DNA from: Marinobacter sp. LV10R510-11A
GTDB taxonomy: Bacteria > Pseudomonadota > Gammaproteobacteria > Pseudomonadales > Oleiphilaceae
DNA length: 64,000 nucleotides
NCBI RefSeq assembly: GCF_900215155.1
Contig: NZ_LT907980.1
Span: forward strand, 2,108,001 to 2,172,000
Direction of reading: 5' to 3'
Positions 17,333-26,548 of this stretch are shown here, piece after piece. The translations under genes and the position numbers were made by a program. The first letter of the stretch is position 1, and each line of letters begins with the position of its first letter. The notes under the pieces were generated by a model. The model saw nothing but the letters and a program-made list of their open reading frames with translations, did no database searches and was not told the origin of the DNA.

Positions 17333-20056
17333 TCAGGAAATAAGCGGCCGTTCATACTGCCGGATCAAGAAGCCAATCAGCGCATCTTCGTCCAGCGGGT
17401 AGCTAAACAGATTGCCCTGGCACTGGGTACACCCGGCCGATTTCAGGAAGCTCAACTGCTGCGGTGTTTCTACACCTTCAGCCACAACCGTAAGATGGAG
17501 TTTTTGCGCCAGCGCAATAACCGCAGACGCCACATCTGTTGCACTGACATTGTACGGAATATCGCGGATAAAGCGGTGATCAATTTTTATGACATCGAGG
17601 GGAAGCTGCTGCAACGCAACAAGAGAACACGATCCAGCTCCAAAATCATCTAGTATCAGGCAAACGCCCAGATCATTGAGCGACACAAGAAGCTCGCGCA
17701 ACATACGTGGGTCTTCATTCAATAATTCCACCGGCATTTCCAGTTCAAGCTTTTCAGGGGAGACACCGGTTTCGGTAATCACCTGCCGAACCATCTCAAG
17801 AAAACGGGAATCTGTAACCTGCCGAACCGACAGGTTTACCGCCATCTTCAAAGCTTCAAAGCCCGCCCGCTCCAGTGCCTGTATCTGAATACAGGCTTGG
17901 CGCAGCGCCATTTCGCCCAGGCGCACAATCAGCCCGGTTTCTTCCGCCAGACCAATGAATTGTTGCGCCGAGACCAGACCTTTTTCCGGATGATGCCAGC
18001 GAAGGAACGCCTCCACACCAATCACCCGCTTACTGACTAGATCTATTTTGGGCTGGTAATGTAGAACAAAACGGTCACCTTCCAGCGCACTCGCCAGCTC
18101 CTCCTGTTGCAGCAGCCGGCGCGCAGCTTTGATATTCATCGCCGGAGTAAAGAATTGATAGGTATTTCTACCCAGTTCTTTGGCTCGATACATGGCCAAA
18201 TCAGCAAACTTCATCAGGGCGCCCGGGTCTTCACTATCATGAAGGATCATGGTGATACCGATACTGACGGTAATACCCACCTCATGATCGCTCAGGCGAA
18301 TCCGCTGGCACAGCCTACGCAGAATGGTTTCTGCAACCTTCGCGGCCGCATCTGTGCCACTGATTTGTGGGAGCAGCACAACAAATTCATCACCACCAAG
18401 CCTGGCCACGGAATCCTCTTCACGCACACAGCCCTCAAGCCACTGCGCCACTTGTCGCAGAAGTTCGTCACCGGCGTCATGACCAAGCGTATCGTTAATA
18501 CGCTTAAAGCCATCAAGATCCAGGAACATTAAGGCCGCAGGCTCACCGCTTCTGCGGCTCCGACGCACCACATTGTTGAGGCGATCACGGAACAGCTGAC
18601 GGTTAGCAAGCCCCGTAAGAGGGTCGTAAAACGCCAACCGGTGCAGTTCAGATTGGGCGGCTTTCAGCTGGGTCATGTCACGCAGGCTAAGCACCACCCC
18701 CGTTACGCCGGGTACCATCAGCATGTCGGTATAGGTACCTTCCATATCGCGCCAGTTGTCCGCTGCGTCGCGGATGCGCGCCCGGATAACGGGCATCTGC
18801 TTACCCGGTGCCTGAACTGCGTCATCAAACCCCTGTTTCAGCTGCGGCCAGTCGTCTTCGTGCACAAGGCCTTCCAGTGCAAGCACCTGCACTTCGCTTG
18901 GGTCAAATCCGAGAATGTCAAAACTGGACGGGCTGGCATAAAGGGGCATACCCACTTCGTCCATAACCAGAGTTACATTGGCGGCCCCCTCTGTAATGGC
19001 ACGACAACGCCCTTCACTAATTTGAGCCATGAGGCGCGAACGAATCAGCACCAGCGCTACAACAAACAGCAGCAGGCTGATAGCGACACCGCTGCCAAGC
19101 ACAATCGACGGGCGCGGATCTGACGCCAGATAGTCGAAGGCAGGAGTTGAACGGGTTTGCAGCAGCCAGTCCCGCCCACCGTGGCTTACGGTCTGGCTCA
19201 TGTCGAAGCTGAACTCATTGTCCAGAGAGCCGAGGTTTGAGCCGTACATCAGGTTTTCGCGAGCATCTACGCCATTATCGTAGATACGGACATCAAGAAA
19301 CGGTGAAATCAGTCCGATGATGCCGTCAAACAGGTTGTTCATACGAAACGCACTGAATACAAAACCCGCCAACATCATGCGGCGCTCGGACCGTATTTCC
19401 GGCACCTGCCCACCCTGATAAACCGGGTAGTACATAAGGAAACTGGCTTGCCCTTCCGCCAACTCTTCTTGTATCAGAATCACTTTGGCCGTTACCGTCG
19501 GAATGGCACTGTCCCGCGACCGCTCCATGGCTTTTCGGTGAACCGGGTCACTGAACGCATCATAGCCCAGTGCTTTCCGGTTGCTTACGGTGCCAGGCTC
19601 CAGATACACCATGGGGTAATAAAAAGGGCCGACTCCCAGTGGCTTAACCAAATATTTGTACACACCCTCTGCGCGCACCGACGCAATGTGATCGGCCATC
19701 TCCCGTACCTCAATACGCTCAACGTACCCTATGCCCTGTATGCCCGGATAATAACGATTGATATCAACCTTGTGAACATATTCACGCCACTGTTCACGGG
19801 AAACTTCGCCGGCGACCGAAAAAAGGCCGGCACTGCCTGCAAGGACCTGCTCATAGTTAAGCAAGCGTTCCTCAATGGCGGTTTTCAATTGCAGCGCCTG
19901 GGTCCGAAACCTGGCTTCAGTGCGATCGTCTACCAACCGGACCGAAAATTGCCAGGACATAACGGTTACCGCGATCGCCACGACCAAAAGCAGCCAAGCG
20001 AGCCAAGCATTACGGGGTTTCAAAAGTTGCAGGAGGGGGAGATCCTTTCTGTTCAT
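17333..20056 (-). CDS. CHASE-PAS-GGDEF-EAL membrane protein (cyclic-di-GMP turnover)
   Basis: This 907-residue protein has the layout of a sensor that makes or degrades cyclic-di-GMP. An N-terminal TM (about 16-36) leads to a periplasmic CHASE domain (about 75-300, including YYPGIQGIGYVERIE). A second TM (about 315-340) is followed by a PAS domain (about 350-470), a GGDEF domain with an intact RLGGDEF (554-558) and an EAL domain. The EAL signature reads EAF (682-684). The other catalytic motifs NLSVRQ, LDDFGAGSCS, KIDHRFI and AEGVETPQQ remain, so phosphodiesterase activity is plausible. It sits between mucD and lepA, after the mucD terminator, and could have its own promoter in the 137-bp gap. 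Confidence 0.92.
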   Translation of the reverse strand: MNRKDLPLLQLLKPRNAWLAWLLLVVAIAVTVMSWQFSVRLVDDRTEARFRTQALQLKTAIEERLLNYEQVLAGSAGLFSVAGEVSREQWREYVHKVDINRYYPGIQGIGYVERIEVREMADHIASVRAEGVYKYLVKPLGVGPFYYPMVYLEPGTVSNRKALGYDAFSDPVHRKAMERSRDSAIPTVTAKVILIQEELAEGQASFLMYYPVYQGGQVPEIRSERRMMLAGFVFSAFRMNNLFDGIIGLISPFLDVRIYDNGVDARENLMYGSNLGSLDNEFSFDMSQTVSHGGRDWLLQTRSTPAFDYLASDPRPSIVLGSGVAISLLLFVVALVLIRSRLMAQISEGRCRAITEGAANVTLVMDEVGMPLYASPSSFDILGFDPSEVQVLALEGLVHEDDWPQLKQGFDDAVQAPGKQMPVIRARIRDAADNWRDMEGTYTDMLMVPGVTGVVLSLRDMTQLKAAQSELHRLAFYDPLTGLANRQLFRDRLNNVVRRSRRSGEPAALMFLDLDGFKRINDTLGHDAGDELLRQVAQWLEGCVREEDSVARLGGDEFVVLLPQISGTDAAAKVAETILRRLCQRIRLSDHEVGITVSIGITMILHDSEDPGALMKFADLAMYRAKELGRNTYQFFTPAMNIKAARRLLQQEELASALEGDRFVLHYQPKIDLVSKRVIGVEAFLRWHHPEKGLVSAQQFIGLAEETGLIVRLGEMALRQACIQIQALERAGFEALKMAVNLSVRQVTDSRFLEMVRQVITETGVSPEKLELEMPVELLNEDPRMLRELLVSLNDLGVCLILDDFGAGSCSLVALQQLPLDVIKIDHRFIRDIPYNVSATDVASAVIALAQKLHLTVVAEGVETPQQLSFLKSAGCTQCQGNLFSYPLDEDALIGFLIRQYERPLIS

Positions 20057-20113
20057 AAAACAACCTGGTCCATTCCGTGACCGCTCTTATTATCGACGCC
20101 GGGCAGTATAGCA

Positions 20114-20158
20114 AAAGCCTCCAAGTCTGTCGTTTTTAACATCATGCCTGGAGGCTTT
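20114..20158 (-). terminator. hairpin terminator after mucD
   Basis: A perfect 10-bp inverted repeat, AAAGCCTCCA (20114-20123) and TGGAGGCTTT (20149-20158), encloses a 25-nt loop. On the minus strand it follows the mucD stop by about 35 bp and ends in TTTT, fitting an intrinsic terminator for the rpoE-mucD operon. The loop is long, so some read-through into the GGDEF/EAL gene is possible. Confidence 0.6.
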
Positions 20159-20193
20159 CGGTAATAATACGATGATCGTTCTGGCCGATACTA

Positions 20194-21675
20194 TCAGGGC
20201 TTCATTACCAAATATATTGCCCTGCCCTGGCGTACTACCCGAACGGATACCGCCCGCCCCTCTGGCAGTGTTTCGATCGCTTTTTGGAAATCCTCAACCG
20301 ACGACACCGTTTTTCTGTTGATCTCGGTGATCACATCTTGGGCGCGAATGCCGGCATTGTATGCCGGCCCTCTGTTTACACCCGTTACGACAACACCGCC
20401 GGATACGCCCATAGAATCGGCCAAGTCGGATGGCAAAGGTTCAACAATCAGCCCCAAGGGCGAAGTGATTGAACCACCGTCAGAAGAAGCCGGTTGCTGA
20501 GCGTTATTTTCGTCCGGCAGCCTGCCAATTTCCACATTGAGCGTGATTTCTTTTCCGCCACGAAGAACGGTAAGGTGCGCCGTTTCACCCACCGGGGTAC
20601 GACCCACTAAGGGCGGCAGATCCGACGAAAGCTGAACATCGTCGCCATCGTATTTAAGAACTATGTCACCAGACTGCAAGCCGCCTCCCTGAGCCGGGGA
20701 ACCGTCCATAACTTCGGCAATCAGCGCGCCTCTAGGGCGCTTGAGCCCGAACGATTCTGCCAAATCACGATTCACTTCCTGAATCAGAACGCCCAACCAG
20801 CCACGGGATACCGCGCCGTTGTCCCGAATCTGGCGAAACACGCTCATGGCATCGTCAATGGGGATGGCAAAAGAAACGCCCATAAATCCCCCTGAGCGGG
20901 TGTAGATCTGCGAGTTAATACCGATCACTTCACCGTCGAGATTAAATAGCGGGCCACCAGAGTTACCTGGGTTGATGGCCACATCGGTCTGGATAAACGG
21001 AACGTAATTTTCTGATGGGAGCGAGCGACCCAGTGCGCTGACGATGCCGGCTGTAACCGTGTAATCAAAGCCAAACGGTGAGCCGATCGCAAACACCCAT
21101 TCGCCAACCTTCAAGTCTTTGGAGCGCCCTGTTTTCACAACGGGCAGGTCAGCCCCATTCTCAATTTTCAAAACGGCCATGTCCGACCGAGGATCTGTGC
21201 CAACGAGTGTTGCCGGCAGCTCACGGCGATCATTCAGCCTAACGATAATCTCATCAGCGCCTTCAACCACATGGTTATTGGTTAGCACATAACCGTCAGC
21301 AGACACAATAAACCCCGACCCCATGGAGCGACTCGGCTGAGAGTTACCCGGTGCACCGCCGAAAGGGGACTGAGGGCCGCGAAAGAATTCCTGGAAGAAC
21401 TCTGGCAACTGATCGAGCTGCCGCTCATCAAAGGGTAAACCGTGAAAACGCTTATTTTCGGCAGCAGGAGCAGGCGTACTGGTGGTGCTTATATTAACGA
21501 CCGCACCCGCATTTTCCTCAACTAGCCCGGTAAAATCTGGCAATCCTTGCGCGAAACCCGCTTGGCCCCATGTCATCAATACGATAGCGAGCAGCGTCAG
21601 CATCAGTGAACCCAGCACCTTCTGAGCGAGTGGTGCCGGGGAAAACCGGCTAACTGCGGTTGTGGTTTTTAGCAT
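20194..21675 (-). CDS. mucD: periplasmic serine protease MucD (DegP/HtrA family)
   Basis: This HtrA-type protease degrades misfolded periplasmic proteins and in Pseudomonas restrains the AlgU sigma factor. The 493-residue protein has a signal peptide with a hydrophobic stretch at about 20-42 ending GQAGFAQ. The trypsin-like domain has the triad His135 (NNHVVEG), Asp165 (PRSDMAVLK) and Ser239 (NPGNSGGPLF). Two PDZ domains lie at about 290-380 and 400-490. AGGGGA stands seven bases before the ATG. It is the last gene of the rpoE-rseA-rseB-rseC-mucD operon. Confidence 0.96.
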   Translation of the reverse strand: MLKTTTAVSRFSPAPLAQKVLGSLMLTLLAIVLMTWGQAGFAQGLPDFTGLVEENAGAVVNISTTSTPAPAAENKRFHGLPFDERQLDQLPEFFQEFFRGPQSPFGGAPGNSQPSRSMGSGFIVSADGYVLTNNHVVEGADEIIVRLNDRRELPATLVGTDPRSDMAVLKIENGADLPVVKTGRSKDLKVGEWVFAIGSPFGFDYTVTAGIVSALGRSLPSENYVPFIQTDVAINPGNSGGPLFNLDGEVIGINSQIYTRSGGFMGVSFAIPIDDAMSVFRQIRDNGAVSRGWLGVLIQEVNRDLAESFGLKRPRGALIAEVMDGSPAQGGGLQSGDIVLKYDGDDVQLSSDLPPLVGRTPVGETAHLTVLRGGKEITLNVEIGRLPDENNAQQPASSDGGSITSPLGLIVEPLPSDLADSMGVSGGVVVTGVNRGPAYNAGIRAQDVITEINRKTVSSVEDFQKAIETLPEGRAVSVRVVRQGRAIYLVMKP

Positions 21676-21693
21676 GTCAGAATCCCCTGTGTG

Positions 21694-22161
21694 TCATGTT
21701 GGCGAGTCGGGATGAGCAACCATTCCAGCCGGGATACGGTTCACCCGGAGCAGTCTGGGCTCAAAACCTCCGGCATTCCCGCGTTGTAATTGTCGGCTTA
21801 TCAGAAAGCCCGATGCAAGACCGGCCGCAGCGCCCAACATAGCTGCGAAATCACTGCCATCGGACAAATGATGTCCAATCATACTCGCCATCACCATAAG
21901 CAATAACGGAAGAGCATACACCAGCAACGAAGCGCCTAGGAGAGCGCTTTCATCAATGCCAAGTGTCACCTCTTCGCCGACACAGGCATTCACGGAATTA
22001 AATACGCGAACCTGATTAGCCCGGCCACCGGTCGCTGAAGCCAGCATCTTTTGTCCGCAGCCATTGCGTGCCGCACAGCTCTGGCAAGCGCTGGTGCGAA
22101 TGGTCTGAACCCAAGCATGTTCACCGGTAACGGCAACGACTTTTCCAGACTCTGTAATCAT
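21694..22161 (-). CDS. rseC: RseC/MucC-family membrane protein
   Basis: This is a 155-residue inner-membrane protein of the RseC family, a positive modulator of sigma-E signalling also linked to SoxR reduction. The N-terminal cytoplasmic part has the conserved cysteine cluster CQSCAARNGCGQ (about 25-36). Two membrane segments follow at about 78-95 and 105-122. It overlaps the rseB stop by 4 nt (ATGA) and is preceded by GGTGAG. In Pseudomonas the same slot is mucC. Confidence 0.92.
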   Translation of the reverse strand: MITESGKVVAVTGEHAWVQTIRTSACQSCAARNGCGQKMLASATGGRANQVRVFNSVNACVGEEVTLGIDESALLGASLLVYALPLLLMVMASMIGHHLSDGSDFAAMLGAAAGLASGFLISRQLQRGNAGGFEPRLLRVNRIPAGMVAHPDSPT

Positions 22162-23189
22162 TGCTCACCCGCACCCAAAGCGAAAGCTTCGTCAATTCGC
22201 ACGGATTCGGCAACTTGGCGGGCCGAAGTGGGTGGAAGTTCACCCACAACGGTCACCAGAAATGCCCTGTTTCCGCTCTGCAACTGGCGCATATAGATCG
22301 TTGTTGCGCCTATGCGCGAAGCGCCCGTGGGCATACTCACTGAGCCCGTGGGCTCAACAAACACAGAAAATGCCGCCAGCCCGTCTGAAAACGCAACGGT
22401 TTGGCCCTTGCCAGAACTAGGCGCTGCGGCAGGTTCAAAACCGTCCGGGCGCCAATCAAGATGCCAGCCATGCAAACGCGCTGTGCTTGAAAATTCGTCC
22501 TGAGCACCTGTGTCATTCAGGGCGCGGGAGATCTCACGGCCTTCAGAGCGGATTTCGAACTCGCTATCCGGAATATCGTCGGTAATCTCGAGATTGGTGA
22601 ACTGGAAATGCTCCAGCACTTCGCCACTAGCTGCTCGCACGTTGCTTTTCACCAACAGTCCGGTGGACTTTTCCAGCCACAGACGATGGCTGTACCTATG
22701 TTGATCTTTGGCCGTCAGCGCCACAGTCACCACATCGTAGCCGGCAACACGGCCTTCACCCTGCAATTCGGCACTATACCAACGGCTTACGGGAATAAGT
22801 TGACTAGTAAACGCCTCTGCAAACGGACCGGAAGGGATGATCTGCTCCAACCGTACCTTGCCCTGCTCAGGCAGCACGCAAACCACATTCATACCCCGCC
22901 GCACAATCTCCCCACGGCCCCCATCCTGCAAAACCAGGCGCTCCTCCACAATTCCATTAAGGTAACGATGGGCTATCTGCATGGAATGTACGCTGGAGCC
23001 CCTAGCGTACACGAACACACCGCGATAAGATGTCATGTTCAGAGCAGGCCCTAACTGTTCCAGCCAGTAGGCCGCTGTTTTTTCCTGCGCAACCCCATAA
23101 GCCGGCATGGCCATAGCCAACATAAGCGCAAGAAGCCTAGGCAATAACCGGCTAGTCAAGTTCAGGCTGAAGTAACGAGCTTTGCTCAT
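22158..23189 (-). CDS. rseB: sigma-E regulatory protein RseB (MucB)
   Basis: RseB is a periplasmic sensor that binds the anti-sigma factor RseA and shields it from proteolysis until lipid or LPS stress signals displace it. With the ATG at 23189 (AAAGGTG a few bases upstream) the protein has 343 residues. A signal peptide, with a hydrophobic run at about 15-30, ends near AYGVAQEK. The LolA-like N-terminal domain and the smaller C-terminal domain of the family follow. A TTG start at 23210 would add seven residues. It lies between rseA and rseC. Confidence 0.93.
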   Translation of the reverse strand: MSKARYFSLNLTSRLLPRLLALMLAMAMPAYGVAQEKTAAYWLEQLGPALNMTSYRGVFVYARGSSVHSMQIAHRYLNGIVEERLVLQDGGRGEIVRRGMNVVCVLPEQGKVRLEQIIPSGPFAEAFTSQLIPVSRWYSAELQGEGRVAGYDVVTVALTAKDQHRYSHRLWLEKSTGLLVKSNVRAASGEVLEHFQFTNLEITDDIPDSEFEIRSEGREISRALNDTGAQDEFSSTARLHGWHLDWRPDGFEPAAAPSSGKGQTVAFSDGLAAFSVFVEPTGSVSMPTGASRIGATTIYMRQLQSGNRAFLVTVVGELPPTSARQVAESVRIDEAFALGAGEQ

Positions 23190-23210
23190 GTGCACCTTTA
23201 TGGCTCTCAA

Positions 23211-23780
23211 TCAGTGATCGCCGCTAGCACTAACAAGACGGGCATAGCCCACCGAGCCCTGCCCGGCACCGACACTGTTATGCTGAGCATGTTCAAGCAG
23301 ATAGCGGTTCATGTATTCCCACTGTTGCTTATCAAGCCCCTGCAGGGCCACCTCTTGAACCGGTGCGACTTCACCAGAATACACAGCACCGGCTGGTTCT
23401 GTTGCGATGGCAGACGCCAGTGCTTCAGCGGAAGGCTCTCCCGATTCCCAGCCAGCCCCGGCACCAAACCCTACCAGTAAAGCGGTCGTGACCATTGCAA
23501 CGGCAGACCAGCGCCACGGCTGCGACACCTCTCGACCCACAACAACGCCAGGTGTTCGCAAATGAGCGCGGCCATTTAACCTTTCGCGCACCGCTGCACT
23601 AACATCCACGCCGTCAGCTGGCGAATGGCCTCTGTGCATCAGGTCATGGATACCCTGCCATCGCTGCCACTGATCTCGCACGTGGCCCTGATCCTCATGG
23701 CATAGTAGGCGCCGAACTGAAAGCTCGTCGGCTTCATCGTCCATCATGGCAGACAGTGTTTCTCGGAGACGATCATCCAT
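23211..23780 (-). CDS. rseA: anti-sigma-E factor RseA (MucA)
   Basis: RseA is a single-pass membrane anti-sigma factor that holds sigma-E until regulated proteolysis. The 189-residue form starting at the ATG 23780 (MDDRLRETLSAMMDDEADEL) has AAGGTG upstream and the expected N-terminal sigma-binding domain (about 1-85). A TM segment follows at about 95-112 (AVAMVTTALLVGFGAGAGW), then a periplasmic C-terminal tail. A TTG start at 23795 would add five residues. It lies between rpoE and rseB, and the two genes around it support the call more strongly than its own weakly conserved sequence. Confidence 0.92.
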   Translation of the reverse strand: MDDRLRETLSAMMDDEADELSVRRLLCHEDQGHVRDQWQRWQGIHDLMHRGHSPADGVDVSAAVRERLNGRAHLRTPGVVVGREVSQPWRWSAVAMVTTALLVGFGAGAGWESGEPSAEALASAIATEPAGAVYSGEVAPVQEVALQGLDKQQWEYMNRYLLEHAQHNSVGAGQGSVGYARLVSASGDH

Positions 23781-23795
23781 AGGATGCACCTTCAA

Positions 23796-24521
23796 TTACG
23801 TAACAGAATGGTTTAGCAAGGGGCCCAAGTGCCGATCAACAGCATCTCGGGCCCGAAAGATACGCGAGCGCACGGTCCCAATGGGACACTCCAGAATTCG
23901 CGCAATATCCTCATAGCTAAGGCCGTCATGCTCTCGCAGCAAGAATGCCGACCGCAGCTCCTCTGGCAAAGAGGCTATCGCGTTACTGAGTTCATTTTGT
24001 AACTGATCGCGTTGCAGCAAACGTTCGGGCGAAGCAATATCGCGCAACCGCCTGCCGTCATCATAATTTTCTGCTTCAGCCGAATCAGCCGTTCCCTGAG
24101 GCCTGCGACTGCGGGATTCAAGATAATTCTTGGCGGTATTTACTGCGATGCGGTACAGCCAGGTATAGAAGGCACTGTCACCACGGAAACGCTCAATGGC
24201 CCGGTAAGCCTTGATGAACGTTTCCTGGGAAAGATCCATGACTTCCTGACTGTCGTAAACGTACCGACTGATAATAGAAGCCACCCTCGACTGGTACTTA
24301 ACAACCAGCAAATCAAAGGCTGCACGATCCCCGTTCCGAACTTTGCGAACAAGTTGCAAATCGGTCTGGCGGTCTGAGAGCTCAGCTTCTTTTTGGTCAT
24401 TGGGGGCCATGGGCGCTGCGCCGGTACTCTCTGGTTTCATGGCCAGTTTTTCGGCCGATACGAGTTTCTGATGGTACATGCTCTCTATCCGGCGCCCGTT
24501 TATGAAAGGACGATCCGCCAT
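23796..24521 (-). CDS. rpoE: RNA polymerase sigma-E factor (AlgU/RpoE), start uncertain
   Basis: This is the extracytoplasmic stress sigma factor. Region 2 holds RVASIISRYVYDSQEVMDLSQETFIKAYRA in short motifs such as SQETFIKAYRAIERFRG, and region 4 holds EELRSAFLLREHDGLSYEDIA and CPIGTVRSRIFRAR. The conserved domain begins near residue 54 of the longest frame, whereas Pseudomonas AlgU starts about five residues before this point. Possible starts are 24521 (241 residues), 24479, 24440 and 24410 (204 residues). None has a good Shine-Dalgarno sequence; 24479 has a purine-rich GGATAGAGAG. It is first in the rseA-rseB-rseC-mucD operon and divergent from nadB. Confidence 0.93.
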   Translation of the reverse strand: MADRPFINGRRIESMYHQKLVSAEKLAMKPESTGAAPMAPNDQKEAELSDRQTDLQLVRKVRNGDRAAFDLLVVKYQSRVASIISRYVYDSQEVMDLSQETFIKAYRAIERFRGDSAFYTWLYRIAVNTAKNYLESRSRRPQGTADSAEAENYDDGRRLRDIASPERLLQRDQLQNELSNAIASLPEELRSAFLLREHDGLSYEDIARILECPIGTVRSRIFRARDAVDRHLGPLLNHSVT

Positions 24522-24547
24522 TTAAGGCAGATCATCTGTCAGGCCAA

Positions 24548-24574
24548 GTAGACAGCAAGCGTAAAGTTTAGTTC
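24548..24574 (-). promoter_or_regulatory. candidate self-regulated sigma-E promoter of rpoE
   Basis: On the minus strand GAACTA (24574-24569) and TCTAC (24552-24548) are 16 bp apart. This resembles the sigma-E/AlgU pattern GAACTT-N16/17-TCTGA. The -35 element matches five of six positions, the -10 three of five. It would start transcription about 20 bp before the longest rpoE frame. Self-activation of rpoE is well known in this family; the site here is inferred. Confidence 0.5.
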
Positions 24575-24611
24575 AATACACGTCTACATTATGGCCTGCG
24601 ATAACGACACG

Positions 24612-26216
24612 ATGCCACAGTCCTATGAATACGATGTTCTCATTATCGGCAGCGGCGCTGCCGGCCTGACCGTTGCGCTTAATCTTCCGCAGCATTTGAA
24701 GGTATGCGTTGTTAGCAAAGCCGACATCAGCAGCGGCGCCACACTTTGGGCCCAGGGCGGCATAGCCGCCGTTCTGGACGACCAGGATTCCACCGAAAAC
24801 CATGTGCAGGATACGCTGATTGCAGGCGGGGGCCTGTGCAATGAAGAGGCCGTGCGGTTTACCGTAGAGCACAGCAAAAAGAGCATTGAATGGCTTATTG
24901 AGAACGGCGTTGACTTTACCCGAGACACAGACGCCCAGCTTCACCTCACTCGCGAAGGCGGTCACAGTCACCGGCGTATTATTCATGCCGCTGATGCCAC
25001 CGGCCATGCCGTATCCACAACGTTGACCGCCCAAGCCCAAGCTCGGCCAAACATCGAGCTCAGGTCCCGCCGTGTTGCCGTGGATCTGATCACCAACCGC
25101 AAGCTGGCATTACCGGGCAACCGCTGCGTGGGCGCTTATATATTGAACCTTGAAGATAACCATGTGGAACTGTTCCGCGCGCGCTTCACCGTGATTGCAA
25201 CGGGTGGCGCCTCCAAGGCGTATCGGTACACCACGAACCCAGACGGCGCATCCGGAGATGGCATTGCCATGGCCTGGCGTGCCGGCTGCCGTGTTGCCAA
25301 CATGGAGTTCAACCAGTTCCACCCAACCTGTCTGTACCATCCTCACGCCAAATCGTTCCTGGTGACCGAAGCAGTAAGGGGTGAAGGCGGGTTATTAAAA
25401 CTGCCTGACGGCTCCCGTTTCATGGATCGCTTTGACAAGCGCGGAGAGCTAGCGCCCCGTGACATAGTCGCCCGCGCCATCGACCACGAGATGAAACGGC
25501 TGGGCGCAGACCACCTATTACTGGATATAAGCCACAAACCGGCAGACTTTATCCGTCATCATTTCCCGACTATTTATGAAAAGTGCCTAGAGTTTGGCAT
25601 CGATATTACCCGCGAACCCATTCCCGTGGTCCCGGCAGCCCACTATACCTGTGGTGGCATTGTCAGTGATGAACGGGCACGCACCGATATCAATCAGCTC
25701 TACGTGGTAGGTGAAGCCGGGTTTACTGGGCTTCACGGCGCCAACCGCATGGCCAGCAACTCGCTACTGGAATGTCTGGTTTATGGCCGGGCAGCTGCCA
25801 TCGATATTGCGCGCCGGGAGGCCGATATCCCGCCCCCACCAGATGCCCCGGCATGGGATGAAAGCCAGGTGCGGGATTCAGATGAAGATGTTGTGATTTC
25901 CCACAACTGGGACGAATTGCGGCACTTTATGTGGGACTACGTGGGCATTGTACGCACAACCAAACGTTTGCAACGGGCAAAACACAGGGTGGATCTCTTA
26001 TCAGGAGAAATCGGCGAGTTTTACAGCAACTATCGGGTAACCAACGACCTGCTGGAGCTGAGAAACCTGGTAACCGTGTCTGATCTAATTATCTGCTCAG
26101 CGCTGCAACGCAAGGAAAGCCGGGGCCTGCATTACACACTGGATTATCCGGGACTACTGCACGAGGCTCGTGATACCGTACTGATACCAACGACCTACAG
26201 AACCCCGTCTCAGTAA
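24612..26216 (+). CDS. nadB: L-aspartate oxidase NadB
   Basis: NadB oxidises L-aspartate to iminoaspartate, the first step of de novo NAD synthesis. The protein has an N-terminal FAD-binding motif ([17 protein letters not shown]), the substrate region [18 protein letters not shown], and the flavoprotein signature [21 protein letters not shown] near residue 370. The start at 24612 ([10 protein letters not shown]) gives 534 residues and matches family spacing to the FAD motif. An ATG at 24591 would add seven residues; neither has a clear Shine-Dalgarno sequence. It is divergent from rpoE, as in several Gammaproteobacteria. Confidence 0.96.
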   Translation: MPQSYEYDVLIIGSGAAGLTVALNLPQHLKVCVVSKADISSGATLWAQGGIAAVLDDQDSTENHVQDTLIAGGGLCNEEAVRFTVEHSKKSIEWLIENGVDFTRDTDAQLHLTREGGHSHRRIIHAADATGHAVSTTLTAQAQARPNIELRSRRVAVDLITNRKLALPGNRCVGAYILNLEDNHVELFRARFTVIATGGASKAYRYTTNPDGASGDGIAMAWRAGCRVANMEFNQFHPTCLYHPHAKSFLVTEAVRGEGGLLKLPDGSRFMDRFDKRGELAPRDIVARAIDHEMKRLGADHLLLDISHKPADFIRHHFPTIYEKCLEFGIDITREPIPVVPAAHYTCGGIVSDERARTDINQLYVVGEAGFTGLHGANRMASNSLLECLVYGRAAAIDIARREADIPPPPDAPAWDESQVRDSDEDVVISHNWDELRHFMWDYVGIVRTTKRLQRAKHRVDLLSGEIGEFYSNYRVTNDLLELRNLVTVSDLIICSALQRKESRGLHYTLDYPGLLHEARDTVLIPTTYRTPSQ

Positions 26217-26275
26217 AGACAGCAGCTAAGCGCGTAACGAAAAGAGAAACTAAGAGAGTAACAAAGAGAGCAACT

Positions 26276-26548
26276 ATGCAAGACCCCAAAGCCCCTGCGG
26301 ACAACTCAGACTTCAATCGTCTTTGGTGGCATAGCCGCCGCGGCATGCTGGAACTGGATGTGTTGCTAATTCCGTTTCTGGAAGAAGCCTACCGGGATCT
26401 GAATGCGGAAGATCAGGCGCGCTACAGCAAACTCCTGACTTGTGAAGACGTCGACATGTTCGAGTGGTTCATGCAGCGCAGCCGTCCGGACGATGCAGAT
26501 CTCCAGCGCATCGTTGACATCATTCTTTCCCGTGTCCAACCAGATTGA
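26276..26548 (+). CDS. sdhE: FAD assembly factor SdhE
   Basis: SdhE helps attach FAD covalently to SdhA of succinate dehydrogenase and FrdA of fumarate reductase. The 90-residue protein has the diagnostic RGxxE motif in [13 protein letters not shown] (about 22-34) and the acidic helical remainder [13 protein letters not shown]. It is followed by ygfX with overlapping frames, the same sdhE-ygfX pairing seen in enterics. The 59-bp spacer before it is rich in AAGAGA-like repeats that also provide a weak ribosome-binding site. Confidence 0.95.
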   Translation: MQDPKAPADNSDFNRLWWHSRRGMLELDVLLIPFLEEAYRDLNAEDQARYSKLLTCEDVDMFEWFMQRSRPDDADLQRIVDIILSRVQPD

